A DNA stretch of 64,000 nucleotides from Colius striatus (Eukaryota > Chordata > Aves > Coliiformes > Coliidae). Made by a program: the position numbers and the translations under genes. Each line of letters begins with the position of its first letter. Position 1 is the first letter of the stretch. Shown one piece after another: positions 60,555 through 64,000 of this stretch. Location: the NCBI RefSeq assembly GCF_028858725.1, contig NC_084790.1:994501-1058500 (forward strand), given 5' to 3'. Below the pieces are notes generated by a model that did no database searches, was not told the origin of the DNA, and worked only from the letters and a program-made list of their open reading frames with translations.

Positions 60555-60790
60555 CTGGTCCAGGCTGCCCAGGGAGGGTGTGGAGGCTCCTACCTTGGAG
60601 CTCTTCAAGCCCCATCTGGCCACATCCCTGTGCTCCCTGATGTAGGTGGGAGCTGCTTGTGCAGGGGGGTTGCACTGCATGAGCTCTAAAGCTCCCTCCA
60701 AGCCCCCCCTGGACACATCCCTGTGCTCCCTGATGTAGGTGAGAGCTGCTTGTGCAGGGGGGTTGCACTGCATGAGCTCCAAAGCTCCCT
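60555..60790 (+). mobile_element. CR1 LINE 3' end with two 93-bp modules
   Basis: AGGCTGCCCAGGGAGGGTGT leads into two modules starting CTGGCCACATCC (60,616) and CTGGACACATCC (60,709), then CAAAGCTCCCTC. It lacks the 230-bp 5' part of the 505-bp element. Confidence 0.9.
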
Positions 60791-61779
60791 CAACACCTTG
60801 CCAGTCTTTGCAACAAGGGCTGCAAGACATTCTCCTGCAAGGCTTCCCACACTAGTGACAACACACCACTAAATGAAGCCCAGAGCTCCCAAACAACTTC
60901 CAGAGGCAGAGTAGAAACTAAGCCATGGCATAGCCCAGCCTGTTGCTGCACAGCACATCTTCATCACAATGAGCTTCAGCCTCATTATGCCCCAGCTTCT
61001 ATCTTTAAGCTAAGGGAGCAAATGAGCTGTGTGCACAGTGCAGGCAGCTTGTTGCTGTCAGCTGAACCCTCCTCTCTTCTGCCTGGGATGCCCACATCAG
61101 CCTGTTTTCTTCATGTCTAGCATCAAAAGGGCATCTTTTGAGGTATCTCACACCCTTGTTGCACTTATTCCTTGGGTCAGGGCACAAGTCAAACCTCTGA
61201 GCATGAGTCCATCCAAGGCATCTGGTAGCTCCAGCATCACTCCTGAGGAGCATCCCCATCCAGCCTGGCTGTGCAGCATCCCTCACTGCAGCCATGTCAA
61301 GACCAGATTTAACAGGACAAGAGCTGTTCCAGCACTTTTCTTTCACCCTTAAGATTCTCCTCTCAGAAAGAGGCCTTTAAATGGGTTAGCAGGTCACAAA
61401 AGCCTCTGAGCATCATGCTGACCATACAGAAGGAAACCCTCTTGAGCAGCTTTCCCCTCCCCTTGCACAAGCTGCCCAGAGTCACCTGCATGGACCCAAG
61501 CTGCTCTCAATGCTTTCTATCTCTCCTTAATCCCCTTTTTATATCCCTTGTCCCAAATCCATCCTCTTGCCACTGCACCCTGCAAGGCTGAGCTCAGGGA
61601 TGAATTCACCCACCAGCTGCAGGACGTGAATGTGGGTGGGAAAGCTGCTGGAGGTCCCTTCCAACTGAGCTATAGCTCAGAGCAGGGAGTAATGCCTTGA
61701 GTTCTGACCTTCTCAGGGTCATTAGGGACTCAAGACATTTCCACTGACCCTTTGCAACTGCTGGCTCCACATCCAGTTC

Positions 61780-61870
61780 CAGCAGCTCATATAAACCCCT
61801 GCATTGCCTCCTGGGGATTGCAGCAGCTACATGATCTCTAAAGGTCCCTTCCAACCTCTACCATTCTAGG
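61780..61870 (+). mobile_element. CR1 LINE 3'-end fragment
   Basis: GCAGCAGCTACATGATCTCT then AAAGGTCCCTTCCAACCTCT and ACCATTCTAGG is a CR1 terminus. A related partial end (GGAGGTCCCTTCCAACTGAG) sits near 61,650. Confidence 0.75.
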
Positions 61871-63319
61871 ATTGGGGAAAGGGGATGAGACATTGAGAGC
61901 TCAGCCCTAGTGTCATCACCATCCCAGAGATGGAGGCAATGGGGAGCCTCAGGTCCCTTCCAGAGGCTTGAGAGGACCCCAGCTCCCTGGGTACTTTCTG
62001 GTACCTTCTGTGGGGTCTCCTCTCTGTTTCTTTCCCCCTCCTTATCACACCAAGCCTACTTTTCTCTTTGAAGCAAGGGGTTGGTTTCCTTTCCCTTCCA
62101 CCATGCTCTGAGCCTCCTCTCCATCACTTGCTCCACAGTGAAAAGCCAAAGCCACCTTTCTCCAGTCACAACCCAAGCCCTGCATCTCTCTCTCTTCAAT
62201 CTGTGCTGCTTTGGAAGTGATTTGTAGCTAAAGGGAACACAGCTCTAAGGTCAAGCTGCTGATGCTGGTTTGCTCCTGCCCATTGCTCACACAGATTGGG
62301 GTCCTTCCACAAGAGTGACTTGGCAAGCATTGATGCATCAGCTCTAATAAAGCCACTGGATGAGGTTATTTCTTGGCAGGAACATATGTTGGGAGCCTAT
62401 AAAGAGCTACAATGAGTCACTTGTCACTGTTACATCCATTCCTTGCAAGCCATGGGACAATTCCCTCTATCACAGCCTTGGTGCCAGGAGTTGGGTTTCC
62501 AAAGGGAGAGAGGGGGTGGGAACAAACCCTCTCCTTCAAACCACAGAGGTCTGAGTCTGTTCCAGTTGTATTGTGCACCAGTGTGTGAAATGAGAGCTCA
62601 AGGGGGGGGGGAAGAAACCATCAGAGGGAGGATTCCCTGAGAGCAAAGTGAAGCAGTTGCATTAGTCCAGGGGTTTGCAAGAGGGTTCCCCAGTTTGAGA
62701 GAGAGAGAGAGAGGGGAAAGGTGGATGGAGGAACATAGTCCAGGGTCATGGGGTGCCTCTGGGCTGGGTTATATGGTAGCAGAGAGAGATTGGGCTGGGA
62801 AAGGGTGAAGGAGGCAGTGAAAAGGCAAGACAGAGCAGAAACACAGAGGAGGGGAAAAGGGAATGCAAGCAAGCCCATCCCAAGTCAGGAGGAGGCAAGT
62901 CCAAAGGTAGGCTGGAAAACAAGAGCCTAGAACTAAAATGCTCAGCCCAGCTCCAATTCCAACCATCCTGCTGGGGAAAGTGCCAGTTACAGGAGCCAGG
63001 TGGGGATGCTGCAAAGGCCTGATGAGCACACATAACCCTCCAGCTCCATTAACCCTGGCTAAAAGGCATCACCCTGAGCAAAGGGCAAACCCCAGCAGCC
63101 TTGGGGAGGTGGATAACAGACTCCCCAGTGTCACTGGCATTAAACAGACCCCCAGCAGCATCTCACAAGTGTATGTGAGCCCCAGTGGGACTTAACTCCC
63201 ACCCTGCACATGACCTGGATTGCTGCTGTGTTTACTCCACCTCCCCACATCAGTTGCCTTTGGGAGCACCACTGGAATCATCCTTTATGCTCAGTGTGTG
63301 TTAGGAGATGCTCCATGGA

Positions 63320-63420
63320 TCCTGAAGCAATTTGCATGGATTAATTAAGCCTTAGAGGAATCCCTGAGTGGTAGGTAACTGGAATTATGTCCCTAATTAC
63401 ATTGATTCTGCTCTAGGGCA
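63320..63420. promoter_or_regulatory. AT-rich segment with POU/homeodomain words
   Basis: AGCAATTTGCATGGATTAAT followed by TAAGCC holds an octamer-like ATTTGCAT beside ATTAATTAA. A further CCTAATTACATTGATTC lies about 60 bp downstream. Such clustering of POU and homeodomain-type sites in a non-repetitive intronic stretch is typical of enhancers, but this is motif evidence only. Confidence 0.3.
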
Positions 63421-63830
63421 GCAAGTCAATGGTTGGAGTGTAATATGGAACTAAAGCTATGATGCTCATGATATGTTCAGCACAGGACTAAGTGGTGTTT
63501 CCTTCCCTGACTGATGGATTCAGCACAAATGAAACCACCATGTAGAGGAAAAAACCCCTCATCACCCAGGAAAGCCCTGCTAAAAATCCCCCCCCTCTGT
63601 GTCACTTGAACTGCCCAAGCTCCAGTCATGCAAAGCTTAAAGGCTTGCTGGCATCTGGACTCAGGTCAAGCAGGATGCAATGCAAGCAGGAGAACAAGCA
63701 CAACCCAACCCTGTTCCTCCCAAATTTGGTGGGCCAGAAAGCTGCAATCCTACCTCCCTTTACAGCCACACAATCCACAGCACATCCATTCCCCACCAGG
63801 TCCAGCCAGGTCTCCTCCTGCTGCAGAGCA

Positions 63831-64000
63831 GAGCATCTCCCCAGGGCAGCTTGAGCATCTCCCCAGGGCAGCTTGAGCATCTCCCCAGGGCAGCTTGAGC
63901 ATCTCCCCAGGGCAGCTTGAGCATCTCCCCAGGGCAGCTTGAGCATCTCCCCAGGGCAGCTTGAGCATCTCCCCAGGGCAGCTTGAGCATCTCCCCAGGG
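63831..64000. repeat. 22-bp minisatellite running off the right edge
   Basis: Nearly eight perfect copies of a 22-bp unit starting GAGCATCTCCCCAGGGCAGC and closing TT. It continues past the window end. In ASIC2 intron 1. Confidence 0.97.

Larger units (their letters stand above)
60791..63830 (-). other. ASIC2 intron 1, mostly unique
   Basis: One CR1 terminus at 61,780-61,870, a G/A-rich tract near 62,700-62,720 and the AT-rich segment listed at 63,320-63,420. No exon recognised. Confidence 0.6.

Noticed and set aside
46500..64000. Search for ASIC2 exon 1 (TM1, N-terminus)
   Set aside because: No peptide resembling either ASIC2 first exon in any frame; intron 1 is large in this family, so the exon is presumably beyond the right edge.

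Overview
The window is vertebrate nuclear DNA and almost certainly avian. It carries many fragments of the CR1 LINE family (the dominant retrotransposon of birds) in both orientations, is strongly CpG-depleted outside one CpG island, and holds split exons with GT-AG junctions that give clear SMARCD2 and ASIC2 peptides. The compact exon spacing and very high tandem-repeat load suggest a microchromosome; species was not determined.

Layout, left to right. 1-4458: 5' end of SMARCD2 (BAF60b, SWI/SNF subunit) on the minus strand; only coding exon 1 (4297-4458) is inside, and its intron 1 runs off the left edge through a 44-bp minisatellite. 3.9-5.0 kb: CpG-island promoter with an embedded array of GC/CACCC-type boxes. 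5-22 kb: intergenic, with CR1 pieces, a CTCF-like motif, a 79-copy 30-bp minisatellite (14.3-16.7 kb) and two related purine-rich arrays (17.6-20.5 kb). 22.0-46.5 kb: nine consecutive coding exons (called exons 2-10) of ASIC2, an acid-sensing Na+ channel of the DEG/ENaC family, on the minus strand, with 3' UTR and a probable poly(A) signal. All splice phases agree, and together they encode 327 residues ending in the ASIC2 C-terminus. 46.5-64 kb: ASIC2 intron 1; the first exon (N-terminus, TM1) is not in the window.

The two genes lie in the same orientation, ASIC2 upstream of SMARCD2, about 17.5 kb apart, and there is no sign that they act together. No bacterial-type system, CRISPR, virus or toxin gene was seen.

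What stands out is repeat biology. Roughly 15 kb (near a quarter) of the window is tandem arrays with units of 13-141 bp. Several sit within 50-250 nt of ASIC2 splice sites. Several others grew out of CR1 3' ends, including a 93-bp module duplicated in the same register at four separate loci. Most very long open frames in the window are by-products of stop-free repeat units.
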